From Streptomyces sp. ICBB 8177 (GTDB taxonomy: Bacteria; Actinomycetota; Actinomycetes; Streptomycetales; Streptomycetaceae): a stretch of DNA of 64,000 bases. The notes under the pieces were generated by a model that saw only the letters and a list, made by a program, of their open reading frames with translations, was not told the origin of the DNA and ran no database searches. The stretch spans positions 134,086 through 198,085 of the forward strand of contig NZ_NSKH01000003.1 of the NCBI RefSeq assembly GCF_003144095.1, read 5' to 3'. Shown piece after piece: positions 56,125-63,409 of this stretch (the first letter of the stretch is position 1; the number at the start of each line of letters is the position of its first letter). Made by a program: the position numbers and the translations under genes.

Positions 56125-56604
56125 ATGGCTAAAGAGACGGGTCGCAAGCTGATCGCGCAGAACAAGAAGGCGCGACACGACTACCACATCCTCGACACCT
56201 ACGAGGCGGGCCTGGTGCTGACCGGCACCGAGGTCAAGTCGCTGCGCCTGGGGCGCGCCTCGCTGGTGGACGGCTTCGCGCAGCTCGACGGGGGCGAGGC
56301 GTGGCTGCACAACGTGCACATCCCCGAGTACAGCCAGGGGACCTGGACCAACCACTCCGCGCGCCGCAAGCGCAAGCTGCTGCTGCACCGCGCCGAGATC
56401 GACAAGCTGGTCGGCAAGACGCAGGAGACCGGCCACACGCTCGTCCCGCTCCAGCTGTACTTCAAGGACGGGCGGGCCAAGGTCGAGCTCGCGCTCGCCA
56501 AGGGCAAGAAGGACTACGACAAGCGGCAGACGCTGCGGGAGAAGCAGGACCGCCGCGAGGCGGACCGCGCGATCTCGGCGGCCCGCCGCAGGCAGCGCGC
56601 CTGA
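56125..56604 (+). CDS. smpB: SsrA-binding protein SmpB
   Basis: A 159-aa oligonucleotide-binding-fold protein that carries tmRNA to stalled ribosomes. Core motifs are [42 protein letters not shown] and [28 protein letters not shown] basic C-terminal tail ([15 protein letters not shown]) enters the ribosomal A-site region. It begins 18 bp after the S41 peptidase gene, with its partner RNA gene ssrA 130 bp downstream. No clear ribosome site precedes the ATG. Confidence 0.97.
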   Translation: MAKETGRKLIAQNKKARHDYHILDTYEAGLVLTGTEVKSLRLGRASLVDGFAQLDGGEAWLHNVHIPEYSQGTWTNHSARRKRKLLLHRAEIDKLVGKTQETGHTLVPLQLYFKDGRAKVELALAKGKKDYDKRQTLREKQDRREADRAISAARRRQRA

Positions 56605-56641
56605 GCCCGCGCGCCGGTCACCCCGGTCGGGAGCCGGGCGC

Positions 56642-56669
56642 GGGAATGCGCTGGCAGTGCGGGGCGTTG
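56642..56669 (+). promoter_or_regulatory. SigR-type promoter of ssrA
   Basis: GGGAAT-N18-GTTG, an exact match to the SigR consensus, ~65 bp upstream of the mature tmRNA 5' end. In S. coelicolor ssrA belongs to the SigR disulfide-stress regulon. A TACGAT at 56675-56680 could additionally serve as a housekeeping -10. Confidence 0.75.
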
Positions 56670-56734
56670 TTCCCGTACGATGGCAGTGCACCAGCGGGGC
56701 CCAGGTTTCGCTGCGCACCTTGAGAAGAGAACAT

Positions 56735-57112
56735 GGGGATGATCGGTTTCGACTGCGGTTGTCGAGGCAGGGGAAGCGAGCCGAGGAACGCGGCAATGAT
56801 CTCGTAAACCACGTGCCGCAAAACAATAATCGCCAACACCAAGCGCGATTCCTTCGCCCTCGCTGCCTGATCTAACAGACAGCGACTTTGCGAAGTGTCA
56901 GCCCGGGGCTGTTCCCGACCCGGATCCTGGCATCAGCTAGGGAACTCCACCACTGGACCCGGCCACGGGGGCCAGTGGAAAACCACACAGTGGCTGGGCC
57001 CGTCGGCGGCTTGTCCGCGTGACTGCCGGGGCCGAGAAAAGCACAGCGGACTGCGCTCGGAGAAGCCCTGGTTCCACACCGTAGGACGCGGGTTCGATTC
57101 CCGCCATCTCCA
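56735..57112 (+). ncRNA. ssrA: Transfer-messenger RNA (tmRNA)
   Basis: A 378-nt tmRNA. The 5' end GGGGATG pairs with CATCTCC at 57105-57111 (one G-U) to form the acceptor stem. GGTTTCGACTG near the 5' end and GGTTCGATTCCCGCC near the 3' end form the D-like and T arms. The discriminator A is at 57112 and CCA is not encoded (CGA in the DNA). The tag frame runs 56833-56871 and encodes ANTKRDSFALAA-stop, ending in the LAA degron seen by ClpXP-type proteases. It is next to smpB and under a SigR-type promoter. Confidence 0.95.
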
Positions 57113-57119
57113 CGAGGTC

Positions 57120-57170
57120 GAGGGCGAAGTGTGCTCGCGGAAACGCGAGCCGCTTCGCCCTCTTCTGTTT
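57120..57170 (+). terminator. Terminator of ssrA
   Basis: Nested hairpin: outer 10-bp stem 57120-57129 with 57153-57162 and an inner GCTCGCG-GAAA-CGCGAGC stem, followed by TCTTCTGTTT. It starts 8 nt after the tmRNA 3' end. Confidence 0.85.
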
Positions 57171-57320
57171 CTGCGCGGCTCCGCCGCGCGTGGCGGGGGG
57201 CTTCGCCCGCCCGCACCCCCCTGCCCACGGAGGCGGGGGCACCGCGATCGGCCCCTCGGGCTGCGGGAGCTTCGCCCACCCGCGGCGGGGCGCCGTCATC
57301 GGACCCGCCGGGGGCGGCTC

Positions 57321-57536
57321 TCAGCGGCCGCGGGGGACGGGGCGGTAGCGGTAATGGTTCTTGACCTGGGCCTTGACGTAGCGGCCCTTGCTCTCCGCCT
57401 GCATCAGCGCCTCGTAGACCGGACGCGGTACGTCCAGGTAGTCGTAGATCTGGCCCTGGACGTATTCGATCCCCAGGACGCGTTCCTCGTAGCCGACCGA
57501 CTTCAGCGCCGACGACGTCACAGGTGTCCGGTGCAT
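57321..57536 (-). CDS. KTSC domain-containing small protein
   Basis: A 71-aa protein consisting of a single KTSC domain: SSALKSVGYEERVLGIEYVQGQIYDYLDVPRPVYEALMQAESKGRYVKAQVKNHY in outline. The name residues are in the SxxLKSVGY and YxV/PxxVYxxLxxAxSKGxYVNxxIKxxY-like patterns. These small proteins may bind nucleic acids or act in lysyl-tRNA-related contexts; the function is not established. The ATG at 57536 has a weak ribosome site. It lies downstream of hsp20 on the same strand with a hairpin between. Confidence 0.8.
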   Translation of the reverse strand: MHRTPVTSSALKSVGYEERVLGIEYVQGQIYDYLDVPRPVYEALMQAESKGRYVKAQVKNHYRYRPVPRGR

Positions 57537-57553
57537 GGGGCGTCCGCATCGTT

Positions 57554-57582
57554 GAGGCCCCGGGGAGGCTCCCCGGGGCCTC
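57554..57582. terminator. Hairpin between hsp20 and the KTSC gene
   Basis: A 13-bp perfect stem (57554-57566 with 57570-57582) with a 3-nt loop. On the minus strand it would end the hsp20 message before the KTSC gene. No T-tract on that side. Confidence 0.55.
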
Positions 57583-57607
57583 TTCAGCGTGCGCGCTCGG
57601 GCGTGGT

Positions 57608-57645
57608 GCCGCAGCCTCAGGCCTTGGCCGCAGCCTCAGGCCTTG
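57608..57645. repeat. Exact 19-bp tandem duplication across the hsp20 stop codon
   Basis: GCCGCAGCCTCAGGCCTTG is present at 57608-57626 and directly again at 57627-57645. The used stop codon (57636-57638) lies in the second copy, and the first copy carries the same TGA again downstream on the minus strand. Confidence 0.9.
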
Positions 57646-58061
57646 ATCGCCCTGCGGCTGTCGCCGCCGGTGATCTGGATCTTGCGGGGCTTGGCCTGTT
57701 CGGCGACCGGGATCACCACGGTCAGCACGCCGGCGTCGTAGGAGGCGTCGATGCGCTCGGTGTCGAGGCTGTCGCCCAGGAACAGCTGCCTGCTGAACGT
57801 GCCCGACGCTCGCTCGTCCACCAGCACCTCGGCGCCCTCCGGCGCGGTGGAGCGGCGCTCGGCCCGCACGGTGAGCACGTTGCGCTCGACGTCGACGTCC
57901 ACCGTTTCGGGGTCGACACCGGGCAGGTCGAAGCGGACCACGAACCGGTCGCCGTCCCGGTACGCCTCCAGCGGCATCGCGGCCGGGCGGGCCGTCGTGC
58001 CGAAGACCTGCTGGGTCAGGCGGTCGAACTCGCGGAACGGGTCGGTGCGCATGAGCATCAC
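57636..58061 (-). CDS. Small heat-shock protein, Hsp20/alpha-crystallin family
   Basis: A 141-aa holdase chaperone. An N-terminal arm ([13 protein letters not shown]) is followed by the alpha-crystallin domain from about residue 30 ([29 protein letters not shown]) to the GVLTVVIPV motif near 112. A C-terminal KPRKIQI provides the I-x-I-type anchor. It closely resembles Streptomyces Hsp18. Start is GTG at 58061 or ATG at 58058, both served by AGAGGAG; ATG at 58052 is also in frame. A strong -35/-10 pair and a HAIR-like operator lie upstream, indicating heat-shock repression. A tandem duplication covers its stop codon. Confidence 0.92.
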   Translation of the reverse strand: MMLMRTDPFREFDRLTQQVFGTTARPAAMPLEAYRDGDRFVVRFDLPGVDPETVDVDVERNVLTVRAERRSTAPEGAEVLVDERASGTFSRQLFLGDSLDTERIDASYDAGVLTVVIPVAEQAKPRKIQITGGDSRRAIKA

Positions 58062-58116
58062 AAGTCATCTCCTCTCGTGGGGCGGTCCCGGTCGGGACCG
58101 TCGCGACGACACTTCT

Positions 58117-58145
58117 TATATAGCTCGCGAGAGAAAACTTGACAA
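58117..58145 (-). promoter_or_regulatory. hsp20 promoter, TTGTCA-N17-TATATA
   Basis: Read on the minus strand: -35 TTGTCA (58140-58145) and -10 TATATA (58117-58122) with 17-bp spacing, the best housekeeping-type promoter in the window. The -35 lies inside the HAIR-like site. Confidence 0.75.
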
Positions 58146-58158
58146 GCTACGGCTCAAG
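58138..58158. promoter_or_regulatory. HAIR-like operator (HspR site) at the hsp20 promoter
   Basis: On the minus strand: CTTGAGC-N7-TGTCAAG. The HAIR consensus is CTTGAGT-N7-ACTCAAG; 11 of 14 arm positions match and the spacing is exact. It overlaps the -35 box, where HspR would block RNA polymerase. Confidence 0.6.
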
Positions 58159-58290
58159 TTAGGTGCGCGTGAGGCGGTGAAAGGGGCGCGTCACCATGGA
58201 TTACGTGCATCGATGCCACCCGTTCGCGTACGGTTGCAGGTCGCTTGAGCGCACGGGGCGCACGCGGAAGCAAGAAGAGGGGGTCCTTGC

Positions 58291-60597
58291 GTGGCAGCGC
58301 AGGACGCAGTCCGGGAGGCACTCCGGGACCGTGAGGTCGCGGTGGAGCAGGCGCACCTGGACCGGGTGTACCGCCGCCTGGAGGAGAAGATCCACGAGGC
58401 CGAGTTCCTGGTGGACGACGCCGAGAAGCGCGGGCAGGTCGGCACGCCCGGCGCGCTCGCCGAGCGCGACGCCCAGGTCTTCCAGGCCGGGGTCCACCTC
58501 AACCGGCTCAACTCCGAGTTCGAGGACTTCCTCTTCGGCCGCATCGACCTGCTGCCCGGCAAGGACGGCAAACGCGGCCCGGACGGCGCCTTCACCGCCA
58601 CCGAGGTCGCCGAGGACGCCATCGCGCCCGACGGCACCGCGGGCATCGCCGAGACCCTGCACATCGGCCGCCTCGGCGTGCTCGACGCCGACTACGCGCC
58701 GCTGGTCATCGACTGGCGCGCGCCGGCCGCCGCGCCGTTCTACCGCTCCACGCCCAAGGACCCGGGCCGGGTGGTGCGCCGCCGGGTGATCCGCAGCAGG
58801 GGGCGTCGGGTGCTGGGCGTCGAGGACGACCTGATGCGGCCGGAGGTGGCGGCCACCCTCGACGGCGAGGACCTGGCCGTGGTCGGCGACGGCGCCCTGA
58901 TGGCGGCGCTGGGCCGGGCCCGCGGTCACTCCATGCGGGACATCGTCGCCTCCATCCAGGCCGAGCAGGACATGGTGATCCGCGCCCCCGCCCCGGGCGT
59001 CACCGAGGTCACCGGCGGCCCCGGCACCGGCAAGACCGCGGTCGCCCTGCACCGTGCCGCCTATCTGCTCTACCAGGACCGGCGGCGCTACTCGGGCGGC
59101 ATCCTCGTCGTCTCGCCGACGCCGCTGCTGGTGTCGTACACCGAGGGCGTGCTGCCCTCGCTGGGCGAGGAGGGGCAGGTCGCGATCCGCGCGGTCGGCT
59201 CGCTGGTCGAGGGCGCCGAGGCCACCACGTACGACGAACCGCAGGTGGCCCGGGTCAAGGGGTCCTCGCGGATGCTGCCGGTGCTGCGCCGGGCGGCGCG
59301 AGGCGCGCTGGAGCTGGGGGAAGGCGTGCCGACCTCGCTGCGGGTCGTCGCCTTCGGCGCCCGGCTGGAGCTGGACCAGGAGGTACTGGCCGCCATCCGC
59401 CGCACCGTGCTCGGCGGCACCGCGCCGCTGAACCTGATGCGCCCGCGGGCTCGCAGGCTGCTGCTGGACGCCCTGTGGGAGAAGTCGGGCCGCGGCAGGC
59501 ATCTGCTCGACCCGGAGCTGATCGCGGAGGCCAGGGCGGCGTTCGACGAGGACGTCTCCGGTGAGGACGCGTTCGCCGGATTCCTGCACCGGTGGTGGCC
59601 GGTGCTCACCCCGCGCGGGGTGCTGGCCGCGATGGCCGAAGAACGGCGGCTCGGCCGCTGGTCGCGCCGGGTGCTGGCGCAGCGCGAGGTGCGGCAGCTG
59701 GCCCGCTCGCTGGGACGGCTGGACGCGGCCGGGCAGGGGCCGCTGTCGGTGCACGACGTGGCGCTCCTGGACGAACTGCGGATGCTGCTCGGCACGCCGC
59801 CGGAGCCGGTGAGGCCGCGCGAGGTCGACCCGCTGGACGAGCTGACCGGCCTGGAGGAGGTGACGACGTACGCGGACCGCATGGCCGCCGGGCGCCGCAC
59901 CCGCGCCGAACGCCGTGAGCAGGAACGCACCGAGTACGCCCACGTCATCGTCGACGAGGCGCAGGACCTCACCCCCATGCAGTGGCGGATGGTCGCCCGG
60001 CGCGGCACCAGCGCGACGTGGACCGTGGTCGGCGACCCGGCGCAGAGCTCCTGGGTGGACGTGGACGAGGCGACCAGGGCGCGCGACGAGGCGCTGGGCG
60101 CACGGGTGCGGCGGCGCTTCGAACTCACCGTCAACTACCGCAACCCGGCGGAGATCGCGGAGCTGGCGTCCAAGGTGCTGCGGCTCGCCATGCCCGGGAC
60201 GCGGCCCCCGTCCGCCGTACGGTCGACGGGGCTGGTGCCGCGGTTCGAGGTCGCGGGCGACGACCTGGGCGCGAGCGTGCGGCGGTGCGCGGAGCGGCTG
60301 CTGGACGAGGTCGAGGGGACCATCGGCGTGGTCGTCGCGATGGGCCGGCGGGCGCAGGCGCGCGCATGGCTCGCGGGGCTGGGGGAGCGGGTCGTGCCGC
60401 TCGGCAGCCTGGAGGCGAAGGGCCTTGAGTACGACGCGACGGTCGTCGTCTCCCCGGCGGAGATCGCGGACGAGTCACCGGCGGGGCTGCGCGTGCTGTA
60501 CGTCGCCCTGACGCGGGCCACTCAACGGCTCACCGTGGTGGCGGGGCCGCGGGACGAGCCGGACGGGGCCGGGGTGCCGGATCTCCTGCGCGACTAG
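58291..60597 (+). CDS. HelD/HelR-like superfamily 1 helicase-type ATPase
   Basis: A 768-aa UvrD/Rep-like ATPase of the actinobacterial HelD class, which removes stalled RNA polymerase from DNA. In this class HelR displaces rifamycin from polymerase. An N-terminal coiled-coil arm (~residues 1-110) precedes the ATPase with Walker A GGPGTGKT (K248), Walker B VIVDEAQDLTP, VVGDPAQSS and the C-terminal ALTRATQRL motif VI. The start is GTG at 58291 with GAGGGGG upstream. No rifamycin-associated inverted repeat was noticed, so I do not claim HelR function. It is divergent from hsp20. Confidence 0.87.
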   Translation: MAAQDAVREALRDREVAVEQAHLDRVYRRLEEKIHEAEFLVDDAEKRGQVGTPGALAERDAQVFQAGVHLNRLNSEFEDFLFGRIDLLPGKDGKRGPDGAFTATEVAEDAIAPDGTAGIAETLHIGRLGVLDADYAPLVIDWRAPAAAPFYRSTPKDPGRVVRRRVIRSRGRRVLGVEDDLMRPEVAATLDGEDLAVVGDGALMAALGRARGHSMRDIVASIQAEQDMVIRAPAPGVTEVTGGPGTGKTAVALHRAAYLLYQDRRRYSGGILVVSPTPLLVSYTEGVLPSLGEEGQVAIRAVGSLVEGAEATTYDEPQVARVKGSSRMLPVLRRAARGALELGEGVPTSLRVVAFGARLELDQEVLAAIRRTVLGGTAPLNLMRPRARRLLLDALWEKSGRGRHLLDPELIAEARAAFDEDVSGEDAFAGFLHRWWPVLTPRGVLAAMAEERRLGRWSRRVLAQREVRQLARSLGRLDAAGQGPLSVHDVALLDELRMLLGTPPEPVRPREVDPLDELTGLEEVTTYADRMAAGRRTRAERREQERTEYAHVIVDEAQDLTPMQWRMVARRGTSATWTVVGDPAQSSWVDVDEATRARDEALGARVRRRFELTVNYRNPAEIAELASKVLRLAMPGTRPPSAVRSTGLVPRFEVAGDDLGASVRRCAERLLDEVEGTIGVVVAMGRRAQARAWLAGLGERVVPLGSLEAKGLEYDATVVVSPAEIADESPAGLRVLYVALTRATQRLTVVAGPRDEPDGAGVPDLLRD

Positions 60598-60844
60598 GAG
60601 AGCGGCGCGGGCCGCTGCCACCGCGAAGGCTGCTCTCCCGGGGGCGGGCGCGTCGTGCCTCCCGCTTCCGCGCGGGGCGCCCCGGCACCGGCTGGAGGAG
60701 GAAGACTTCCCGGTGCGGGCTGCGGCCTACGGGTACTTGCGCTTCGTTGCCGGGCGTAAGCCGGTGAGTCCTTTGTGTCTTCTCCTCGCAGGCGCTGTGA
60801 GGCGCCCTCCGCGCCGCGGGACGACCGGCCACACAGGCGGCGAA

Positions 60845-60973
60845 AAGCCAGAGGGCCCCTCGTGGAGGGGCCCTCTGTTCGTCTGTGACACCGACCCGCC
60901 ATGCTCGCCTCGCGGCTAGCGGTCGCTCGTAGCGACAATGGTTGGGCCCGGGGGCTTGGATCGAGCCGGTGCC
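60845..60973 (-). ncRNA. Candidate small RNA between helicase and malic enzyme genes
   Basis: On the minus strand an extended -10 box TGTTAGTCT (TAGTCT at 60980-60985) is followed ~7 nt later by a predicted start at ~60973. The transcript would contain a GTCGCT-N3-AGCGAC hairpin (60922-60936) and C-rich single-stranded stretches. It ends in a 13-bp stem (60849-60877) directly followed by GCTTTTC on that strand, a proper intrinsic terminator. No good ribosome site or conserved frame is inside. No -35 was found. Confidence 0.45.
60849..60877 (-). terminator. Intrinsic terminator with T-run on the minus strand
   Basis: Perfect 13-bp stem (60849-60861 with 60865-60877), 3-nt loop. On the minus strand it is followed by GCTTTTC; on the plus strand by TTCGTCTG. 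It may also end helicase transcription from the other side. Confidence 0.75.
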
Positions 60974-61217
60974 GTATCCAGACTAACAAACGACTCGCGA
61001 TGTCCATTCCTGTCGCGGAAGTTGGGCCTCTTCCGGGCTCCCGCGGTCACCGGATCGGACCCCTGACCACCCCGCGTCTACCGCATGGTGGAATATTGTT
61101 TCCGCAAAGATGGTGGCCCAGTTACCGCCTACTCGCCAGTAGGTGGGACGATCGGATGTCTCGTGCCCGACCCATGGGCACGGGCGCGGACAACGCGGAA
61201 CAGCGGAGGAAGTCGGC

Positions 61218-62660
61218 ATGGCAACGGCGCCGAGCGTCTCGTACTCGATCACGGTCCGACTGGAGGTCCCGGCCAGCGGGACCGCGGTCAGTCAGCTCAC
61301 CACCGCGGTGGAGGCGTCCGGCGGGTCGGTCACCGGCCTCGACGTGACCGCCTCGGGCCACGAGAAGCTCCGGATCGACGTCACCGTGGCCGCCACGTCC
61401 ACCGCGCACGCCGACCAGATCGTCAGCAAGCTGCGCGGCATCGAGGGCGTCACGATCGGCAAGGTCTCCGACCGTACGTTCCTGATGCACCTCGGCGGCA
61501 AGATCGAGATGGCGTCCAAGCACCCCATCCGCAACCGTGACGACCTGTCCATGGTCTACACACCCGGTGTCGCCCGGGTCTGCATGGCCATCGCCGACAA
61601 CCCCGACGACGCCCGCCGCCTGACCATCAAGCGCAACAGCGTCGCGGTCGTCACCGACGGCTCCGCGGTGCTGGGCCTGGGCAACATCGGCCCCAAGGCG
61701 GCGCTGCCGGTGATGGAGGGCAAGGCGGCCCTCTTCAAGCGCTTCGCGGGCATCGACGCCTGGCCGCTGTGCCTGGACACCCAGGACACCGACGCGATCG
61801 TGGAGATCGTCAAGGCGATCGCCCCCGGCTTCGCGGGCATCAACCTGGAGGACATCTCCGCCCCGCGCTGCTTCGAGATCGAGGCGCGGCTGCGCGAGGC
61901 GCTGGACATCCCGGTCTTCCACGACGACCAGCACGGCACCGCGATCGTGGTGCTCGCGGCGCTCACCAACGCGTTGCGCGTCGTCGGCAAGAAGATCGAG
62001 GACCTGCGGGTCGTCATGTCCGGCGCGGGCGCGGCCGGCACCGCCATCCTCAAGCTGCTGATCGCGGCCGGCGTCAAGCACGCGGTGGTCGCCGACATCC
62101 ACGGCGTCGTGCACAGCGGGCGGCCCGACCTGGTCGACGCCGACCCGGAGTCGCCGCTGCGCTGGATCGCCGACAACACCAACCCCGAGGACGTCACCGG
62201 CACCCTGAAGGAGGCCGTCGTCGGCGCCGACGTCTTCATCGGCGTCTCCGCGCCCAACGTGCTGGACGGCACGGACGTCGCCGCGATGGCGGACGGCGCG
62301 ATCGTCTTCGCGCTGGCCAACCCCGACCCCGAGGTGGACCCCGCGATCGCCCGCGAGACCGCCGCGGTCGTGGCCACCGGCCGCAGCGACTTCCCCAACC
62401 AGATCAACAACGTGCTGGTCTTCCCGGGTGTCTTCCGCGGTCTGCTGGACGCCCAGTCGCGTACGGTGAACACCGAGATGATGCTCGCCGCCGCCCGGGC
62501 GCTGGCCGAGGTCGTGGCCGACGACGAGATCAACGCCAACTACATCATCCCCAGCGTCTTCAACGACAAGGTCGCCGGGGCGGTCGCCGGTGCCGTCCGG
62601 GACGCCGCCAAGGCGCAGGGTGTCACCGCGCCCAACGCGGTCGCGACCGCCGTCCAGTAA
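61218..62660 (+). CDS. NAD-dependent malic enzyme with N-terminal ACT domain
   Basis: A 480-aa malate oxidoreductase (oxaloacetate-decarboxylating) that turns malate into pyruvate and CO2. Residues ~1-80 form an ACT-like regulatory domain (SYSITVRLEVPASGTAVSQL). The catalytic domain has MVYTPGVARVC, the lysine region LGNIGPKAALPVMEGKAALF, metal ligands in INLEDISAPRCFEIE and FHDDQHGTAIV. The nucleotide-binding fold has SGAGAAGTAI. The ATG at 61218 follows GGAGGA with 7-nt spacing; an open frame extends further upstream without support. Cofactor preference is inferred from similarity to the Streptomyces enzyme at this locus. Confidence 0.94.
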   Translation: MATAPSVSYSITVRLEVPASGTAVSQLTTAVEASGGSVTGLDVTASGHEKLRIDVTVAATSTAHADQIVSKLRGIEGVTIGKVSDRTFLMHLGGKIEMASKHPIRNRDDLSMVYTPGVARVCMAIADNPDDARRLTIKRNSVAVVTDGSAVLGLGNIGPKAALPVMEGKAALFKRFAGIDAWPLCLDTQDTDAIVEIVKAIAPGFAGINLEDISAPRCFEIEARLREALDIPVFHDDQHGTAIVVLAALTNALRVVGKKIEDLRVVMSGAGAAGTAILKLLIAAGVKHAVVADIHGVVHSGRPDLVDADPESPLRWIADNTNPEDVTGTLKEAVVGADVFIGVSAPNVLDGTDVAAMADGAIVFALANPDPEVDPAIARETAAVVATGRSDFPNQINNVLVFPGVFRGLLDAQSRTVNTEMMLAAARALAEVVADDEINANYIIPSVFNDKVAGAVAGAVRDAAKAQGVTAPNAVATAVQ

Positions 62661-62999
62661 CCACGCGGTCCGCGCGTCGTGTGAAGGCGACGGCCGCCGG
62701 GGCCCTATGGTTGCGGCAGCCGTGGCCGGACAAACCATCCGCTGCGCTGTCAGGGGCGGACGGAGCGTCACCAAGCTGTCGCAGTGGCGCTTTTCGTGTG
62801 ACTCTCACGGGTGCCGGATTGGCTTTCCCGCCGCTGATAAGGGCAGGATGCGTATTCGGGCGGGAGCTCGTGCCAAAGACCCGGGTGCGTGGAGTGTCCG
62901 GGGGCCCTGGCAGCATCGGCTTCGACGCGGCGGCCATCCTCAGGGGCGGCCGAGGATCGCAATACGCCTCAATGGCAAGAAGAACACGGGAGTACGAAT
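62661..62999 (+). other. 339-bp intergenic region before hup
   Basis: Should contain the hup promoter: TTGGCT near 62818 and CAGGAT near 62847 are a loose match to -35/-10 with wide spacing. A 6-bp inverted repeat ATCCTC-N10-GAGGAT near 62936 falls in the leader. No gene is seen. Confidence 0.35.
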
Positions 63000-63281
63000 A
63001 TGAACCGCAGTGAGCTGGTGGCCGCTCTGTCCGAGCGCGCAGAGGTGACCCGCAAGGACGCCGACGCCGTTCTGGCCGCCCTCGCCGAGGTGACGGGCGA
63101 GGTTGTCGCCAAGGGCGACGAGAAGGTCACCATCCCCGGCTTCCTCACCTTCGAGCGCACCCACCGTGCCGCTCGCACCGCGCGCAACCCGCAGACCGGT
63201 GACCCGATCCAGATCCCCGCGGGTTACTCCGTGAAGGTCTCGGCGGGCTCCAAGCTCAAGGAAGCCGCGAAGGGCAAGTAA
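63000..63281 (+). CDS. hup: DNA-binding protein HU
   Basis: A 93-aa nucleoid protein of the short HU type (HupA-like, without the Lys-rich C-terminal extension of the spore-associated form). It begins MNRSELVAALSERAEVTRKDAD, has KVTIPGFLTFERTHRAARTARNPQTGDPI with the DNA-bending beta-arm proline, and ends VKVSAGSKLKEAAKGK. The ATG at 63000 has GGGAG 7 nt upstream. Two hairpin terminators separate it from the convergent murA gene. Confidence 0.97.
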   Translation: MNRSELVAALSERAEVTRKDADAVLAALAEVTGEVVAKGDEKVTIPGFLTFERTHRAARTARNPQTGDPIQIPAGYSVKVSAGSKLKEAAKGK

Positions 63282-63314
63282 GGCGCCCGGCGTATTCCGT
63301 ACGCCGAGAACGCC

Positions 63315-63348
63315 CGAAGGGCGGCCACCTCGCGGTGGCCGCCCTTCG
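63315..63348 (+). terminator. Terminator of hup
   Basis: A 15-bp perfect stem (63315-63329 with 63334-63348) and 4-nt loop TCGC, 33 bp after the hup stop. A smaller 7-bp hairpin (63288-63306) precedes it. Confidence 0.85.
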
Positions 63349-63364
63349 CGTTGCCGAGCGGACG

Positions 63365-63401
63365 GCGTAGGGCGTCCTGCGCGCTCGCGGACGCCCTACG
63401 C
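63365..63401 (-). terminator. Terminator of murA
   Basis: A 13-bp perfect stem (63365-63377 with 63389-63401) and 11-nt loop, just beyond the stop codon of the minus-strand murA gene. Confidence 0.75.
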
Positions 63402-63409
63402 CTGATTCC

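Larger units (their letters stand above)
60598..61217. other. 620-bp intergenic region between the helicase and malic enzyme genes
   Basis: Holds a strong hairpin terminator and a probable minus-strand small RNA (60845-60973). The last ~200 bp are AT-richer (e.g. GGAATATTGTTTCCGC near 61091) and should contain the malic enzyme promoter. No protein gene is supported. Confidence 0.5.

Noticed and set aside
58062-58290. RheA-type operator for hsp20
   Set aside because: The RheA inverted repeat (TGTCATC-N5-GATGACA) was looked for and is not present; the HAIR-like repeat fits better.
58159-58290. Rifamycin-associated element that would mark the helicase as HelR
   Set aside because: No clear long inverted repeat was seen upstream of the helicase start, so resistance function is not claimed.
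60594-61007. Minus-strand 137-codon frame across the candidate small RNA
   Set aside because: It runs through the intrinsic terminator, has no ribosome site, and its composition is Arg/Pro/Ser shadow type.
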